A stretch of DNA of 64,000 nt from Octadecabacter sp. SW4 (GCF_008065155.1 NZ_CP042819.1:3264779-3328778); one strand, 5' to 3'. Positions 27,502 to 37,271 are shown, numbered from the stretch's first letter. Numbers and translations are program-made. The notes: generated from the sequence alone by a model not told the origin.

Positions 27502-28356
27502 GTGAAAATAAATGTGGTGGACGTGATGGGTGCGAAATCCAATGCGCCGATAATCATCAAGCGTAAGAAAGTCGTCGGCGGTGATGGACACCACGGCGGC
27601 GCCTGGAAGGTTGCCTATGCGGATTTCGTGACCGCGATGATGGCCTTTTTCATGCTGATGTGGCTCTTGAATGCGACGACGGAACAGCAACGCAAAGGCA
27701 TTGCCGACTACTTCTCGCCGACGTTGCCGATCAACCGGATTTCCGGCGGGGGTGAAGGGATGTTTGGTGGCACCAACATTTTTACCGATCAGACGCTGGT
27801 GCAAGACGGCACGGGCGCTGCGATGGTCGTTCCCGGCGAAATGATGTCTGAGGGAGAAGCCGAAGCCGCCGCACAAGAGGCCGCACAAGTCGCCGCCCTG
27901 CGCGAGATCGAGGAGTTGCTGGTCGGGCGCGGCGGTGAGAGTCTGATTTCAGATCAAGCGTTGCGCCACGTGATAACGCGCCTCACGGACGAAGGTCTCG
28001 TCATCGAAATATTCGCGCTGGAGGATGCACCGTTGTTTCTTGCGGGAACATCCATGCCCACTGCGGTCACCAGCGAACTGACGCAAATGTTTGCGCGGGT
28101 ATTCTCGCTTGTTGAAAACAACATCGCCGTTGAGGGATACTTGCAAGCCCGCCCGATCGTGCTGCTGGACAACCCGGTGTGGGATATGTCGATGGCACGT
28201 GCCGCAGGTATTCGGGCGCTGCTGGAATCAGGTGGCCTTGAGGCGGATCGCTTCACGCGCGTCACGGGTCACGGTGACAGATCGCCCGTGGTTTCAGACC
28301 CGTTTGCCCTGCGCAATGATCGGATTGAAATTATCCTGCTTCGCGATCCCACCTGA
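27502..28356 (+). CDS. motB: flagellar motor stator protein MotB
   Basis: A 284-residue MotB. The single membrane helix includes the proton-binding Asp: WKVAYADFVTAMMAFFMLMW, preceded by the basic cytoplasmic tail IIIKRKKVVGG. An Ala/Glu-rich linker (about residues 110–140) leads to an OmpA-like peptidoglycan-binding domain, with VEGYLQARP, ARAAGIRALL and RVTGHGDRSPV. It anchors the stator around the motor, with MotA encoded about 10 kb away in the same island. The start is a GTG at 27502; an ATG at 27526 would shorten it by eight residues. Confidence 0.93.
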   Translation: MKINVVDVMGAKSNAPIIIKRKKVVGGDGHHGGAWKVAYADFVTAMMAFFMLMWLLNATTEQQRKGIADYFSPTLPINRISGGGEGMFGGTNIFTDQTLVQDGTGAAMVVPGEMMSEGEAEAAAQEAAQVAALREIEELLVGRGGESLISDQALRHVITRLTDEGLVIEIFALEDAPLFLAGTSMPTAVTSELTQMFARVFSLVENNIAVEGYLQARPIVLLDNPVWDMSMARAAGIRALLESGGLEADRFTRVTGHGDRSPVVSDPFALRNDRIEIILLRDPT

Positions 28357-28377
28357 ATATCGTTCGCATTTTAGACG

Positions 28378-28392
28378 TTAGGCCGCTGTTAA
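28378..28392. promoter_or_regulatory. CtrA-like site before flgE
   Basis: TTAG (28378–28381), seven bases, TTAA (28389–28392): one change from the consensus. It lies 63 bases before the flgE start, in a 99-base gap after motB, so flgE likely has its own promoter. Confidence 0.42.
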
Positions 28393-28455
28393 GTGGACGT
28401 GCCCTAAGTCTGTCGGGATACCTCCGTCAGCCCTTGATGCAGAAAGGCCAAGCAT

Positions 28456-29763
28456 ATGACGATTTCTTCTTCCTTGAATGCCAGCGTGGCAGGACTCGCC
28501 GCGAACGCGAGCAAGCTTGCGACGATCTCCGACAATATCGCGAACTCCTCGACCTACGGCTATAAACGTGCGACCGCTGATTTCCAATCGATGGTGATCG
28601 AAAGCGGAACAGGCACCTATTCTGCGGGCGGCGTGCGGGTCACGACACAACGCCTGATTGATGAACGCGGCCCCCTTGTGTCGACATCGAACCCGACCGA
28701 TCTGGCGGTGCGGGGGCGCGGGATGCTACCGGTGACCAATGGGTCCGCCATCGGTGTCGACAACGGCGAGTACCCGATGAAGCTGGCGACAACAGGATCG
28801 TTCCGCCCCGATTCCGAAGGGTATTTGACGTCGGCCAGCGGACTTGTGCTGATGGGGTGGCCTGCCGATTCTGATGGCGCCATCCCAACCTATCCGCGCG
28901 ATACTGTCGGTGCGCTGGAACCGATCCGCATCAATACCAACCAGTTTTCGGGCAACGCGACGACTGAAATGAAACTTGCCGTGAACCTGCCTGCCACCGA
29001 GACCGAAGATGGTGCTGACGCGATCAATCAAAACCTGTCGGTCGAATATTTCGACAATCTTGGCAAATCCGAAAGCCTGTCGATTGAATTTGTCCCAAGC
29101 GTTCCCTTGCCCGGTGACCCCGCGACAAATGAATGGACGATGATCCTGACAGACAGCGCTGGCGGCGGTGCGGTCGTCGGAGAATATACACTGACCTTTG
29201 ATGATGATCGCACGACAGGCGGGCGGCTTTTGTCGGTCACGGATGTCAGTGGCGGCGCCTATGATCCTACCACCGGCTCGATCGAGGTGAATGTCGCCGG
29301 TGGCCCGGTGAATATCGAAATTGGCACATTGGGCGATCCGGGTGGCCTGACACAATTGTCTGATGCCTTTGCGCCGGTGACGATTTCCAAGAACGGGTCT
29401 CCTGTCGGGAATATGACCTCGGTCGAGGTTGATCCGAACGGCTTTGTCCACGCCTATTTCGATAACGGCATGTCTCGCACGATCTATCAAGTTCCCCTTG
29501 TCGATGTGCCCAATCCAAACGGGATGATGACCCAGGACCATCAAAGTTACACCGTGACACCAGATAGCGGCCCGTTCTTTTTGTGGGACGCGGGTGATGG
29601 GCCCACCGGTGATGTTGTCAGTTTCGCCCGCGAGGAATCAGCAACGGATGTTGCCGGTGAACTGACCCAACTGATCCAAACGCAACGCGCCTATTCGTCG
29701 AACGCCAAGGTGATCCAGACCGTCGACGAAATGTTGCAGGAAACGACCAACATCAAACGTTAA
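28456..29763 (+). CDS. flgE: flagellar hook protein FlgE
   Basis: A 435-residue hook protein. The N-terminal rod/hook signature is ASVAGLAANASKLATISDNI followed by ANSSTYGYKRA, and the C-terminal helix is ELTQLIQTQRAYSSNAKVIQ with the closing VDEMLQETTNIKR. Between them are the variable surface domains (about residues 90–380). FlgE polymerises outside the cell to form the hook joining rod and filament. First of a compact flgE-flgK-flgL-flgI run. Confidence 0.95.
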   Translation: MTISSSLNASVAGLAANASKLATISDNIANSSTYGYKRATADFQSMVIESGTGTYSAGGVRVTTQRLIDERGPLVSTSNPTDLAVRGRGMLPVTNGSAIGVDNGEYPMKLATTGSFRPDSEGYLTSASGLVLMGWPADSDGAIPTYPRDTVGALEPIRINTNQFSGNATTEMKLAVNLPATETEDGADAINQNLSVEYFDNLGKSESLSIEFVPSVPLPGDPATNEWTMILTDSAGGGAVVGEYTLTFDDDRTTGGRLLSVTDVSGGAYDPTTGSIEVNVAGGPVNIEIGTLGDPGGLTQLSDAFAPVTISKNGSPVGNMTSVEVDPNGFVHAYFDNGMSRTIYQVPLVDVPNPNGMMTQDHQSYTVTPDSGPFFLWDAGDGPTGDVVSFAREESATDVAGELTQLIQTQRAYSSNAKVIQTVDEMLQETTNIKR

Positions 29764-29786
29764 GGCAGCCCTGAAAGGCTCGTGAT

Positions 29787-31235
29787 ATGAGCATCTCGCA
29801 TTCACTTTCCAACGCTCTGAGCGGCCTTACCGCCGCATCACGCATGGCCGAGGTTGTGTCCTCCAACCTTGCCAATGCGTTGACCGATGGCTATGGCCGC
29901 CGCAGCCTCGACCTGTCGGCGGCAACGGTTGGCGGGCGTGGTGCGGGCGTGAATGTCGACGGCATCACGCGCACGGTTGATCGCGGAATACTGGCGGATC
30001 GCCGACTTGCCGATGCAAGCCTGTCTGGCCTTACGCAAACAACCGATTTCATGTCGCGGCTCGAAGGATTGATTGGCACGGCGGGCGCTCCCGATTCCCT
30101 TGCCAACCGCGTTTCAGGTTTGGAACAGGCGCTGATCGACGCTTCGGCTTCGCCGTCTTCGGATCAGCACCTTCAGTCGGTTGTTGACCGGTTCAACCAA
30201 CTCGCCGGATCGTTGAATACCGCATCCGACGGCATTCAGAACTTGCGTCAGGATGCGGACAAGTCGATTTCGCAGCAGGTTGAAACGCTCAATACATCGC
30301 TCCGGCAGGTCGCGCAGCTGAACGCCGATATCACGATGTCCTACAATACGGGCAATGATCCGTCGGCCCTTATGGATCAGCGCCAACAAGTCATCGACAA
30401 GATCGCCGAGATCGTTCCGATCCGCGAAGTTGATCGCCAAGGCGGGCAAGTCGCTTTGATGACAACAAGCGGTGAAACCCTGATCGACGGCCCTCCAAAG
30501 CAGTTTGGGTTCGCGGCGACGAATTTCATAACCGCCGAGATGACGCTGGATTCAGGTGGGTTGTCCGGGTTGACGCTTGATGGCGCACCTTTTGCGCCCG
30601 CAGATGGCGTTGGCAAACTTGCCGGCGGGTCGCTTGGCGCCACCTTTGCGATGCGCGATCAGACATTGACCAATGCGCAGATCGGCCTGGATGCCATTGC
30701 GCGCGATCTGGTTGAGCGGTTTCAGGATCCCGCAGTTGACCCCACGATTGGCCCCGGTGATGCCGGGCTGCTCACGGATAATGGTGCCGCATTTGATCCG
30801 TCAAACACAGTCGGACTTGCCGGTCGGATAAAGTTGAACGCATCGGTTGACCCCGCGCAGGGCGGCGCGCTGTCGCAGATACGTGACGGTGTCGGTGCCC
30901 TTGCAATGGGGCCAGTAGGCAACAGCCAGCAGATTAACGCCTGGAGCGATGCGTTGGCTGACATCCGCAGCACGTCCGCAGGCGGACAAACGGCCTCGGC
31001 TTCGGGGCATGCGGCGAATTTGATGTCGCAAATCGGCACGGCCCGCCTTTCTGCCGATAGCGAGCTGAGCTTTGCATCAGGCCGATGGGATACCCTGCGC
31101 CAAGCGGAGCTGAGCAACGGCGTCGACTCGGACTATGAGATGCAGATGCTTTTGCAGATCGAGCAAGCCTACGCGGCGAACGCCAAAGTTGTGCAGACCG
31201 TTGAATCGATGATCCAAACACTGATGGAGCTTTGA
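29787..31235 (+). CDS. flgK: flagellar hook-associated protein 1 FlgK
   Basis: A 482-residue junction protein. The N-terminus SISHSLSNALSGLTAASRMA and SSNLANALTDGYGRRS is the FlgK/rod-type helix, and the C-terminus has YEMQMLLQIEQAYAANAKVV with VESMIQTLMEL. FlgK and FlgL connect hook and filament. It begins 23 bases after flgE and ends 1 base before flgL. FlgK sizes vary widely; this one is mid-range. Confidence 0.93.
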   Translation: MSISHSLSNALSGLTAASRMAEVVSSNLANALTDGYGRRSLDLSAATVGGRGAGVNVDGITRTVDRGILADRRLADASLSGLTQTTDFMSRLEGLIGTAGAPDSLANRVSGLEQALIDASASPSSDQHLQSVVDRFNQLAGSLNTASDGIQNLRQDADKSISQQVETLNTSLRQVAQLNADITMSYNTGNDPSALMDQRQQVIDKIAEIVPIREVDRQGGQVALMTTSGETLIDGPPKQFGFAATNFITAEMTLDSGGLSGLTLDGAPFAPADGVGKLAGGSLGATFAMRDQTLTNAQIGLDAIARDLVERFQDPAVDPTIGPGDAGLLTDNGAAFDPSNTVGLAGRIKLNASVDPAQGGALSQIRDGVGALAMGPVGNSQQINAWSDALADIRSTSAGGQTASASGHAANLMSQIGTARLSADSELSFASGRWDTLRQAELSNGVDSDYEMQMLLQIEQAYAANAKVVQTVESMIQTLMEL

Positions 31236-31236
31236 T

Positions 31237-32247
31237 ATGTCGATGAATTCAGTTGGCGACAAGTCGCAAGTTTTCCTGTCTTTGCGCAACAACATGGCGC
31301 TCAAGACCCGTCTTGGGACGCTCGTGCAGGAACTGTCCACGGGCCAGTCATCGGACCTGGTGAAACGTCTCGGTGCTGATCAAACGCGACTTTCCGATGT
31401 GGATCGACAGCTTACGCTTTTGTCTGGGTATGGGCGGGTTACAACCCAGACGGCGCAATCGCTGTCATTGATGCAAACCACGATCGCCCGGACCGAGGAA
31501 ACGCGATCGCAACTTGCTGCCCAGATGCTGACGATAACCGCCGAAGGGGCGGTTAACCAAAACGAAGCAGCAGCGCGCGCCGCGCGCGATGCGATGGACA
31601 CGGTCGTGTCAACCTTGAACCTGCGCTTTTCCGACCAGTCACTGTTTGCCGGCGCGGCGGTTGACGGCCCGGCACTTGCCTCGGCAGAGACGATCATGGC
31701 GGAACTGGCAACCGTGACCGCGGGGGCCACGACATCGGCTGATGTTATTGCAGCGATTGATACCTGGTTTGATACCCCCGCGGGTGGCTTCGAGACGGTC
31801 GGATATCTGGGTGACACCGGCCCGGCCCAAACGCGCCGCATTGATCAAGGCACAGTGGTTGCGCTTGATGCCAAGGCAGATGATCCTGCGTTTCGCGACA
31901 TGTTCAAAGCGGTTGCATTGGCCGCTGTCGTCGCCGAGGGCGCCTTGCCTGGTGACGCTGCCGCCCAAACCGAGCTTTTGCAGGAAAGCGGCCTGCGCCT
32001 GATGGCCAGCGCAACAAGCCTGACACAGCTTCAGGCACGGCTTGGGGGCATTGAAGGTCGCGTGCAGGACACGGCAACCAGACATGCCGCGCGCGAAACC
32101 ACGCTTGGCCTGATCCGAAACGACATGACCTCGGCAGATCCGTTTGAAACGGCTGCCCAGTTGGAAGAAGTCCAGCTGCAACTTGAAACCCACTACACGG
32201 TGACGGCCCGGCTGTCGCGGTTGTCCCTTGCGGAGTATCTACGTTGA
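31237..32247 (+). CDS. flgL: flagellar hook-associated protein 3 FlgL
   Basis: A 336-residue flagellin-like junction protein. The N-terminal helix LRNNMALKTRLGTLVQELST and the C-terminal ETAAQLEEVQLQLETHYTVT with RLSRLSLAEYLR match FlgL. The middle is variable. The stop overlaps the flgI TTG start. It forms the adaptor between FlgK and the flagellin filament. Confidence 0.88.
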   Translation: MSMNSVGDKSQVFLSLRNNMALKTRLGTLVQELSTGQSSDLVKRLGADQTRLSDVDRQLTLLSGYGRVTTQTAQSLSLMQTTIARTEETRSQLAAQMLTITAEGAVNQNEAAARAARDAMDTVVSTLNLRFSDQSLFAGAAVDGPALASAETIMAELATVTAGATTSADVIAAIDTWFDTPAGGFETVGYLGDTGPAQTRRIDQGTVVALDAKADDPAFRDMFKAVALAAVVAEGALPGDAAAQTELLQESGLRLMASATSLTQLQARLGGIEGRVQDTATRHAARETTLGLIRNDMTSADPFETAAQLEEVQLQLETHYTVTARLSRLSLAEYLR

Positions 32248-33350
32248 ATAAAACCCTCGCCTTTCTGACCCTCGCCCTTTCACTTTTTATCGGAGCGGCA
32301 CATGCGGCGCCCATCCGGATCAAGGATCTAGTGGAGTTTGACGGTGTGCGATCCAACGATCTTGTTGGGTATGGCCTTGTTGTGGGCTTGAACGGGACAG
32401 GCGACGGGCTGCGCAATTCACCGTTTACCGAAGAAATCATGACCAACATACTTGAACGTCTGGGCGTAAATGTAACTGGTGAACAGTTCCGGCCCAAAAA
32501 CGTTGCTGCCGTTTTGGTAACGGCAAGCCTGCCGCCATTTGCGCGTGCGGGCGCACCAATTGACATCACGGTATCCGCGATCGGGGATGCAAACAGTCTG
32601 TTGGGCGGGACGCTTGTGATGACGCCGCTGAATGCCGCTGACGGCGAAATCTATGCCGTTGCCCAAGGCACAATCATCGCCGGGGGCGCGACGGCGCAGG
32701 GGAATGCAGCGACCGTGACTCAAGGCGTGCCAACCTCGGGGGTGATCCCGTCTGGCGCAACAGTCGAGCGCGAGGTTGCATTTGATTTCAGCGGGCTCAG
32801 CACGATCCGGCTTGCATTGCGGACACCGGATTTTACGACTGCTGGCCGGATCGAGGTCGCGATCAATCGTAATTTTGGCCGCGGCGTCGCGGTGATGCTT
32901 GATGCAGGCACGGTCCAGTTGGATATCGCCGCCACACGCATGGCGTCACCGGCGCATGCCATTGGTCGGATCGAGAATATCCTTGTTGAACCAGAACGCC
33001 GCGCGAGGGTTGTTGTGGATCAACGATCCGGTACCATCGTGATGGGCGAGGATGTGCGCATTAGCCGCGTGGCTGTCAGCCAGGGAAATCTGACGCTGCG
33101 CATTCAAGAGGCGCCGTTGGTTGCACAACCCAATCCCTTTGCGCCAGGTGAAACAGTTGTCGTGCCGCGCACGAATGCCGCGATCCAAGAAGAACCGGGC
33201 ATTGGTCTGGCCGAAGTGCGCGAGGGGACGTCGCTGTCCGAGGTGGTAGCAGGGTTGAACGCACTTGGCGTGTCACCACGCGACATGATCGACATCTTGA
33301 AAAGCATCAAGGCCGCGGGCGCGCTACACGCTGAATTCATCGTTCGCTAA
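32244..33350 (+). CDS. flgI: flagellar P-ring protein FlgI
   Basis: A 368-residue periplasmic protein with a signal peptide (LAFLTLALSLFIGAAHA) and strong FlgI blocks: IRIKDLVEFDGVRSNDLVGY, GLVVGLNGTGDGLRNSPFTE, VRISRVAVSQGNLTLRI, and the C-terminal DMIDILKSIKAAGALHAEFI. It builds the P ring in the peptidoglycan layer around the rod. The start is a TTG at 32244 overlapping the flgL stop; no nearer ATG gives a signal peptide. Confidence 0.95.
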   Translation: MNKTLAFLTLALSLFIGAAHAAPIRIKDLVEFDGVRSNDLVGYGLVVGLNGTGDGLRNSPFTEEIMTNILERLGVNVTGEQFRPKNVAAVLVTASLPPFARAGAPIDITVSAIGDANSLLGGTLVMTPLNAADGEIYAVAQGTIIAGGATAQGNAATVTQGVPTSGVIPSGATVEREVAFDFSGLSTIRLALRTPDFTTAGRIEVAINRNFGRGVAVMLDAGTVQLDIAATRMASPAHAIGRIENILVEPERRARVVVDQRSGTIVMGEDVRISRVAVSQGNLTLRIQEAPLVAQPNPFAPGETVVVPRTNAAIQEEPGIGLAEVREGTSLSEVVAGLNALGVSPRDMIDILKSIKAAGALHAEFIVR

Positions 33351-33413
33351 TGAGCCTGGGCAGAGAAGGCGGCGCCGCTGCTTGGGCGACGCGCGGTGGA
33401 TACTTGCAACGAA

Positions 33414-33444
33414 ACGGGTGCGAAAGCTTGACCCCGTGGTTTTT
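33414..33444 (+). terminator. possible terminator after flgI
   Basis: ACGGGT (33414–33419) pairs with ACCCCGT (33431–33437), with one bulged C, followed by GG and five T residues. It sits in the 95-bp gap between the convergent flgI and fliP genes. Confidence 0.45.
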
Positions 33445-33445
33445 G

Positions 33446-34192
33446 TCAGTAGTAGCTGCGCACCAGACTTCCCGCGATTAACGCCCAGCCATCGGCGACA
33501 ACAAAGAACGCCAGCTTGAATGGTAGCGAAACGATCGCCGGCGGCACCATCATCATCCCCATCGACATCAAGATCGCGGCAACGACAAGGTCGATGATCA
33601 GGAAAGGTAAAAAGATAAGAAACCCGACCTGGAATGCTCGCTCGACCTCGCTCAAAAGAAAGGAGGGAACCAGAACCGAAAGCGGTGCCTCTGGTGTCAG
33701 GTTGGTTGAAATCAGGTCGGGGCGCAATTCGGCAAGCGCAGCAAATGTATCGGGTGCAATGCGACCAGCCATAAAGAACCGAAATGGCCCCATCGTTTCG
33801 GCGAACGCTTCTTCGACTCCGATCGTTTCATTGAGTAGAGGCTCGATGCCCGCCGACCACGCGGCAACAAAGACCGGCTCCATTACGAAGTAGGTGAGGA
33901 ACAGGGCAAGGCTGACAATCAGCATGTTTGGTGGTGCTTGTTGCAGGCCGATTGCCTGGCGCAGGATGGACAAGACGGTGACGATAAACGGGAAGCAGGT
34001 CACCATGATGGCAAGGCCGGGCACGATGCTCAGGATCGTGATCAATGCGATTAGCTGAAGAGACCTGGCGGTCAGAGAACCGTCACCGCCAAGGGAAATC
34101 GCGACCTCTTGCGCCTGCGCAGGTGCCGCAACAAGCAATAATGCAGCGCAGATCGACGTAAAAAGGGCGGATCTCGTGTGCTGAAAACGCAT
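33446..34192 (-). CDS. fliP: flagellar type III export protein FliP
   Basis: A 248-residue membrane protein with an N-terminal signal sequence, as FliP usually has. Conserved blocks are IVPGLAIMVTCFPFIVTVLS, RQAIGLQQAPPNMLIVSLAL and, near the C-terminus, LVVAAILMSMGMMMVPPAI. With FliQ and FliR it forms the core of the export gate in the basal body. Last gene of the fliF-fliH-fliN-fliP block, adjoining fliN. Confidence 0.95.
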   Translation of the reverse strand: MRFQHTRSALFTSICAALLLVAAPAQAQEVAISLGGDGSLTARSLQLIALITILSIVPGLAIMVTCFPFIVTVLSILRQAIGLQQAPPNMLIVSLALFLTYFVMEPVFVAAWSAGIEPLLNETIGVEEAFAETMGPFRFFMAGRIAPDTFAALAELRPDLISTNLTPEAPLSVLVPSFLLSEVERAFQVGFLIFLPFLIIDLVVAAILMSMGMMMVPPAIVSLPFKLAFFVVADGWALIAGSLVRSYY

Positions 34193-34468
34193 CTAGCCGG
34201 ACTCGCCGGTGGTATTGGCAACTTCGGTCAAGCGAACGGCCAGCTGGCCCGCCTCGCCGCCTTCAAGCTCCTGCAATTCGCCACGTGCAATCAGCCGGTC
34301 ACCGATATAAAGCTCCACGGGATCATCGACCCGCCTGTCCAAAGCAAGAACGGCATTTTCCTGCAACGCGAGAAGATCCCGCACCATCGGGCGGGCCCGC
34401 CCGACCGAGATGGTAATTTCAATCGGGACATCGTGCAGTGGGTGGCCTTCGGCGTTCGCGTTTGTCAT
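34193..34468 (-). CDS. fliN: flagellar motor switch protein FliN
   Basis: A 91-residue SpoA-domain protein. The pattern VPIEITISVGRARPMVRDLL, then VDDPVELYIGDRLIARGEL and LAVRLTEV, is the FliN/SpoA beta fold. It is shorter than E. coli FliN (137 aa) because the N-terminal extension is missing, as in many alphaproteobacteria. It forms the lower C ring with FliM. No FliM or FliG gene is seen in the window. Confidence 0.88.
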   Translation of the reverse strand: MTNANAEGHPLHDVPIEITISVGRARPMVRDLLALQENAVLALDRRVDDPVELYIGDRLIARGELQELEGGEAGQLAVRLTEVANTTGESG

Positions 34469-35041
34469 TTAGGCAATCCTTTGGTTTTCGGGGTCAAACA
34501 ATGCGGCCAATGCGGCCGACATCTCGGTGACAACATGATTGATATCCAGGTGTGTCCCGCCGCCCGTCGGCGTGCAGAGTTGCGCCTGTGTCAACGCCAG
34601 ATCCGGCGCAGCTTTTATCTGGATCGGTGGGCCGCTTTCACGCGCGATCAAACGCGATAGCGCGGCAACGTTGTCTGGGTGCACTGCGACTTCGACCAGT
34701 GCCGACACATCGCGAAGCGCGACAGATTGAAGGGCGGCGGCGACCGTCGCGGGCAGTGACTCCTGCGCGATTTCCGGCAGAAGGCTCGTCACCATTTCGT
34801 TGAACAAGGGCTCGAGGAGAGCGACGAAATGCGCGCGCGCCTCTGCGTAACCGAATTGCATGTCCACAAGTGATTGTGCCGCGGCAGCTGTCATCAAGGC
34901 GTCCTCCTCGACCGCAAGGCGGCGACCTTCGACCACGCCTTCCTCGAAGCCGACGTCAAAGTCAGCGGAACGCAAATCGGTTTGATCCGCGGCGGGATTG
35001 ACCGCTTCGAAATCCTGAAACTGTGGTGCGTGCATTTTCAT
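34469..35041 (-). CDS. fliH: FliH-like export ATPase regulator
   Basis: A 190-residue acidic, helical protein between fliF and fliN, the usual place for FliH. The middle is alanine-rich and helical (about residues 45–110), and the C-terminal part (ALVEVAVHPDNVAALSRLIA, then DLALTQAQLC and THLDINHVVTEMSAALAAL) fits the FliH/HrpE C-terminal domain. FliH holds the FliI ATPase at the export gate. Sequence conservation in this family is low, so order and architecture carry the call. Confidence 0.75.
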   Translation of the reverse strand: MKMHAPQFQDFEAVNPAADQTDLRSADFDVGFEEGVVEGRRLAVEEDALMTAAAAQSLVDMQFGYAEARAHFVALLEPLFNEMVTSLLPEIAQESLPATVAAALQSVALRDVSALVEVAVHPDNVAALSRLIARESGPPIQIKAAPDLALTQAQLCTPTGGGTHLDINHVVTEMSAALAALFDPENQRIA

Positions 35042-36652
35042 TTAGGCGCGCGCCTCGTCAGGCTCGTCGACCCAAGATTGGAGAATTTGCAGAGTTTCAT
35101 CCTGCCGATCTTCGATCATCTTGCGTAACCGTGTAACGGGATCACCATCGGCCTGGTCGCCGACAGGGCCGGCGATCGCGGGGGGCGCCCCATCTGCGAC
35201 GGCCCCCTCGATCATCGCGGGGGCGGTCTGCTCAGGGGCGGGTTGCGCACGCGTTTCAAGCGCTATCGGTTCAGGGCTTGGCAAGGCTGCGGGTGCGCTG
35301 CGCCCTGATGCAAGGATAGGACGCACGACAAACAGCCCAAGAACAAGCGCAACAAACGCAAGAACGCCGACCTGAATCAACGTCATCAGGTTCAATGGGG
35401 TGGTGGGCGCGACGGTCGGCGCTTCGGTCCCAAGTACCGGAACCGGCTGGAAGGCCAGCGACCGGATCGTAATCTCGTCGCCCCGGGCCTCGTCGTAGCC
35501 AACGGCTGACGCGACCAGATCGCGCAGGGCCGCCATTTCCTCCTCGGTGCGTGGGGTGGTGACGGGTTCGCCTGCCGCGTTCTCGACCGTTTCGTCATTG
35601 ACCAGAACGGCCACCGTAATACGGCGGATCGCACCAGGGGTGCGCAGAATTTCCCGCTGCACTTCTGATACTTCGTAGTTGGTAATTGTCCGGTTCTCGG
35701 CGTCCTCGTTTTTAGATGCGCCGCCGGTTCCAGCGCCGTCACCTTCGGGCAGATTTGAGGCCACGGTCACATCACCACCGCGGCTGTCCTCAGAGGCGGT
35801 GATGCGTTCCTCAACTTCGGTGCTGATTGCCACGCGGCTGTCAGGATCGAACGTGCGTTCCAGAATGGATTCGCTTTCGGTGACGGTTTCGACGCTCACC
35901 TCGACCACAGAATTGCCGTAACCGACACGCGCCGCCAAAAGCCGTTCGACACTTTCGCGCAACTGCTGACCACGTTCATCGCCGCTCACCATGCTGGCGG
36001 GATCATCCGAACCCGTCACAAGGCCACCGTCGCCATCAATCACGGCCACATTATCAGGGGTCAATCCCGATACGGCCGATGCCACCAGATAGCGCAAGGC
36101 ATTCGCTTGCTGTGCAGAAAGAACACCGGCAATGGTCGTGACCGTGACCGCCGCAGTTGGTGAAACATCGCGCGCGAACGGCCGCCCTGACGGCGTGGAT
36201 ATGTGGACGCGCGCAGTGCGGATATGGGCCGAAGCGACGATTGTGCGCGCCAGCTCTCCCTCCTTGGCACGCAGGTAGGCCGCGTCAAACATCTGTGACG
36301 TCGTGCCAAAGCCCGACATGTTGTCGAGCAGTTCATAACCCCGTGCGCTATTGGCGGGCAGCCCTTCACTGGCAAGTGTCATGCGCAATTGATCACGGCG
36401 TGCTGATTCGACGAAAATTGCCCCGCCCCGCACCTCATAGGCGGCACCTGATTGTTCAAGCGAGGCAATCACGTCACCCGCCGCACTGCTTTCCAGCCCG
36501 GAATAAAGCAACGCCATATCCCGCGTGCTCGCGCCGCGTCCCAGCATCAGAACGGCAACAAAAACCACAAGCGTTGCACCAATCACCGCGATACGGCGGC
36601 GAGGTGAAAGTGATGTCCAGACGGCGGGCAGGTTTTCCAATGGATTCTCCAA
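35042..36652 (-). CDS. fliF: flagellar MS-ring protein FliF
   Basis: A 536-residue protein with membrane segments near residues 20–42 and about 415–438. The ring-building motifs are clear: YSGLESSAAGDVIASLEQSG, YELLDNMSGFGTTSQMFDAA, ARVHISTPSGRPF and ANALRYLVASAVSGLTPDNV. The C-terminal tail after the second segment is the FliG-docking part, ending RKMIEDRQDETLQILQSWV. FliF is the base on which the rotor assembles. It is divergent from fliL, across a CtrA-like site. Confidence 0.95.
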   Translation of the reverse strand: MENPLENLPAVWTSLSPRRRIAVIGATLVVFVAVLMLGRGASTRDMALLYSGLESSAAGDVIASLEQSGAAYEVRGGAIFVESARRDQLRMTLASEGLPANSARGYELLDNMSGFGTTSQMFDAAYLRAKEGELARTIVASAHIRTARVHISTPSGRPFARDVSPTAAVTVTTIAGVLSAQQANALRYLVASAVSGLTPDNVAVIDGDGGLVTGSDDPASMVSGDERGQQLRESVERLLAARVGYGNSVVEVSVETVTESESILERTFDPDSRVAISTEVEERITASEDSRGGDVTVASNLPEGDGAGTGGASKNEDAENRTITNYEVSEVQREILRTPGAIRRITVAVLVNDETVENAAGEPVTTPRTEEEMAALRDLVASAVGYDEARGDEITIRSLAFQPVPVLGTEAPTVAPTTPLNLMTLIQVGVLAFVALVLGLFVVRPILASGRSAPAALPSPEPIALETRAQPAPEQTAPAMIEGAVADGAPPAIAGPVGDQADGDPVTRLRKMIEDRQDETLQILQSWVDEPDEARA

Positions 36653-36700
36653 ATCAAGGCGGGACTTCTGCCCGGTTGCTCTGACTTTGACCGATCAGCC

Positions 36701-36715
36701 TTAACAATCGGTTAG
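36701..36715. promoter_or_regulatory. CtrA-like site between fliF and fliL
   Basis: TTAA (36701–36704), seven bases, TTAG (36712–36715): one change from consensus. It is roughly central between the divergent fliF start (36652) and fliL start (36762), so it could serve both. Confidence 0.45.
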
Positions 36716-36761
36716 CTGTTATCGGGATATGCAGGGTGGACAGAAACAAGGAGCAACGGCT

Positions 36762-37259
36762 GTGAGCGACGCAACTGCACCCGACCCCGAAAGCGACGAA
36801 GACGCACCGAAAAAGAGATCGAAGATGCCTCTTGTTTTGGGGCTGGTGTTTGCCTTGCTGGGTGGCGGTGGCGGCTTTATGGCCGTGCAAATGGGGTTGA
36901 TCGGGGGCGGTCCCACGACCGACATGGCGCAAGCGCCCGACCCACTTGAACCCCTGCCGCCGGTGGCCTTCGTTCCGCTTGAGCCGCTGCTGATTTCGCT
37001 CCCGAATCGTTCGGGGCGACAATATCTGCGCTTTGTCGCGCAAATCGAAGTGGCCCCGGAATATGCCGCTGATGTGGAAGCGATCAAACCGCGCATCGTC
37101 GACGTGTTGAACGGTTACTTGCGCGCCGTCGAAGTCGCCGATTTTGATGATCCCAACGCGTTGATGCGGTTGCGCGCGCAAATGTTGCGCCGCGTGCAGG
37201 TCGTCGCAGGCGAGGGTCGAGTGCGCGACCTTCTCATTATGGAATTTGTTTTAAGCTAG
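36762..37259 (+). CDS. fliL: flagellar basal body-associated protein FliL (first copy)
   Basis: A 165-residue FliL: a short acidic/basic cytoplasmic tail, one membrane segment (PLVLGLVFALLGGGGGFM), a Pro/Gly linker, and the periplasmic domain with LISLPNRSGRQYLRFVAQIE and IVDVLNGYLRAVEV. FliL surrounds the stator and supports torque. The start is the GTG at 36762, with AAGGAG at 36748–36753, 8 bases upstream; an ATG at 36729 lacks such a site. A second FliL-like gene lies at 45872. Confidence 0.9.
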   Translation: MSDATAPDPESDEDAPKKRSKMPLVLGLVFALLGGGGGFMAVQMGLIGGGPTTDMAQAPDPLEPLPPVAFVPLEPLLISLPNRSGRQYLRFVAQIEVAPEYAADVEAIKPRIVDVLNGYLRAVEVADFDDPNALMRLRAQMLRRVQVVAGEGRVRDLLIMEFVLS

Positions 37260-37271
37260 AAAGGCTTACCG